In this document: positions 63,986 to 64,000 of the stretch, one piece after another
Numbering within the stretch: position 1 is the stretch's first letter
How the letters are laid out: each line of letters opens with the position of its first letter
NCBI GenBank assembly: GCA_037783545.1
Contig: JBBELK010000096.1
Coordinates: forward strand, 310,001 to 374,000
Direction of reading: 5' to 3'
Length of the DNA: 64,000 bases
From: Henricia sp. BOLD:AAB3569
Lineage: Eukaryota > Echinodermata > Asteroidea > Spinulosida > Echinasteridae
Made by a program: the position numbers and the translations under genes
The notes under the pieces: generated by a model
Seen by the model: the letters and a program-made list of their open reading frames with translations, nothing else
Told to the model about the DNA's origin: nothing
Database searches by the model: none

Positions 63986-64000
63986 TTCATTCACCACATC
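63972..64000 (-). repeat. SINE 3' end, cut by the window edge
   Basis: The reverse complement of the last bases reads GATGTGGTGAATGAATAAAT, the 3' end of the tRNA-SINE family. Confidence 0.6.

Overview
The window is animal (metazoan) nuclear DNA. Its coding sequence is split into short exons with GT..AG introns of about 1-7 kb, and most of the rest is repeats. The two genes, the many tRNA-derived SINEs and foldback/MITE-type DNA elements, and the very frequent palindromic word TACATGTA fit a marine invertebrate. An ambulacrarian (echinoderm or hemichordate) or amphioxus is my best guess, but the sequence alone does not settle the species. No prokaryotic, organellar or CRISPR features are present.

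Layout: (1) About 2.8-28.1 kb, plus strand: ten exons of WAC, the WW-domain adapter with a C-terminal coiled coil. All exon phases agree and the frame runs to a stop at 28101-28103. The most N-terminal coding exon(s) were not found and probably lie upstream of the window. (2) 28.1-43.8 kb: WAC 3' flank and a repeat-filled intergenic region with no recognisable gene. (3) 43.86-62.57 kb, plus strand: the first seven coding exons of a membrane-associated guanylate kinase (MAGUK) scaffold of the MPP2/MPP6 (PALS2, fly Varicose) type. They encode two L27 regions, a PDZ domain and the start of an SH3 domain. The rest of SH3 and the guanylate-kinase domain lie beyond the window.

The two genes are neighbours in the same orientation but have unrelated roles. 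WAC acts in the nucleus (H2B ubiquitination with RNF20/40) and in mTORC1/autophagy signalling. The MAGUK is a junction and polarity scaffold at the plasma membrane. From memory, human WAC also lies next to an MPP-family gene (MPP7), so the linkage may be old.

Most of the remaining sequence can be sorted into repeat families, several with two to five copies here: tRNA-derived SINEs; a TTAA-flanked hairpin family (five copies); a 430-480 bp hairpin family (three copies); Mutator-like foldbacks with 9-10 bp target duplications; hAT-like elements starting CAGGG; a mariner-type inverted-repeat element that contains a dead LINE and sits in a strand-switching satellite; and a group of elements whose ends share a degenerate RGG(S)YNNNTTCACACG theme and whose interiors carry many copies of one short palindrome. 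Several insertions are nested, and sibling copies give empty-site controls inside this one window.
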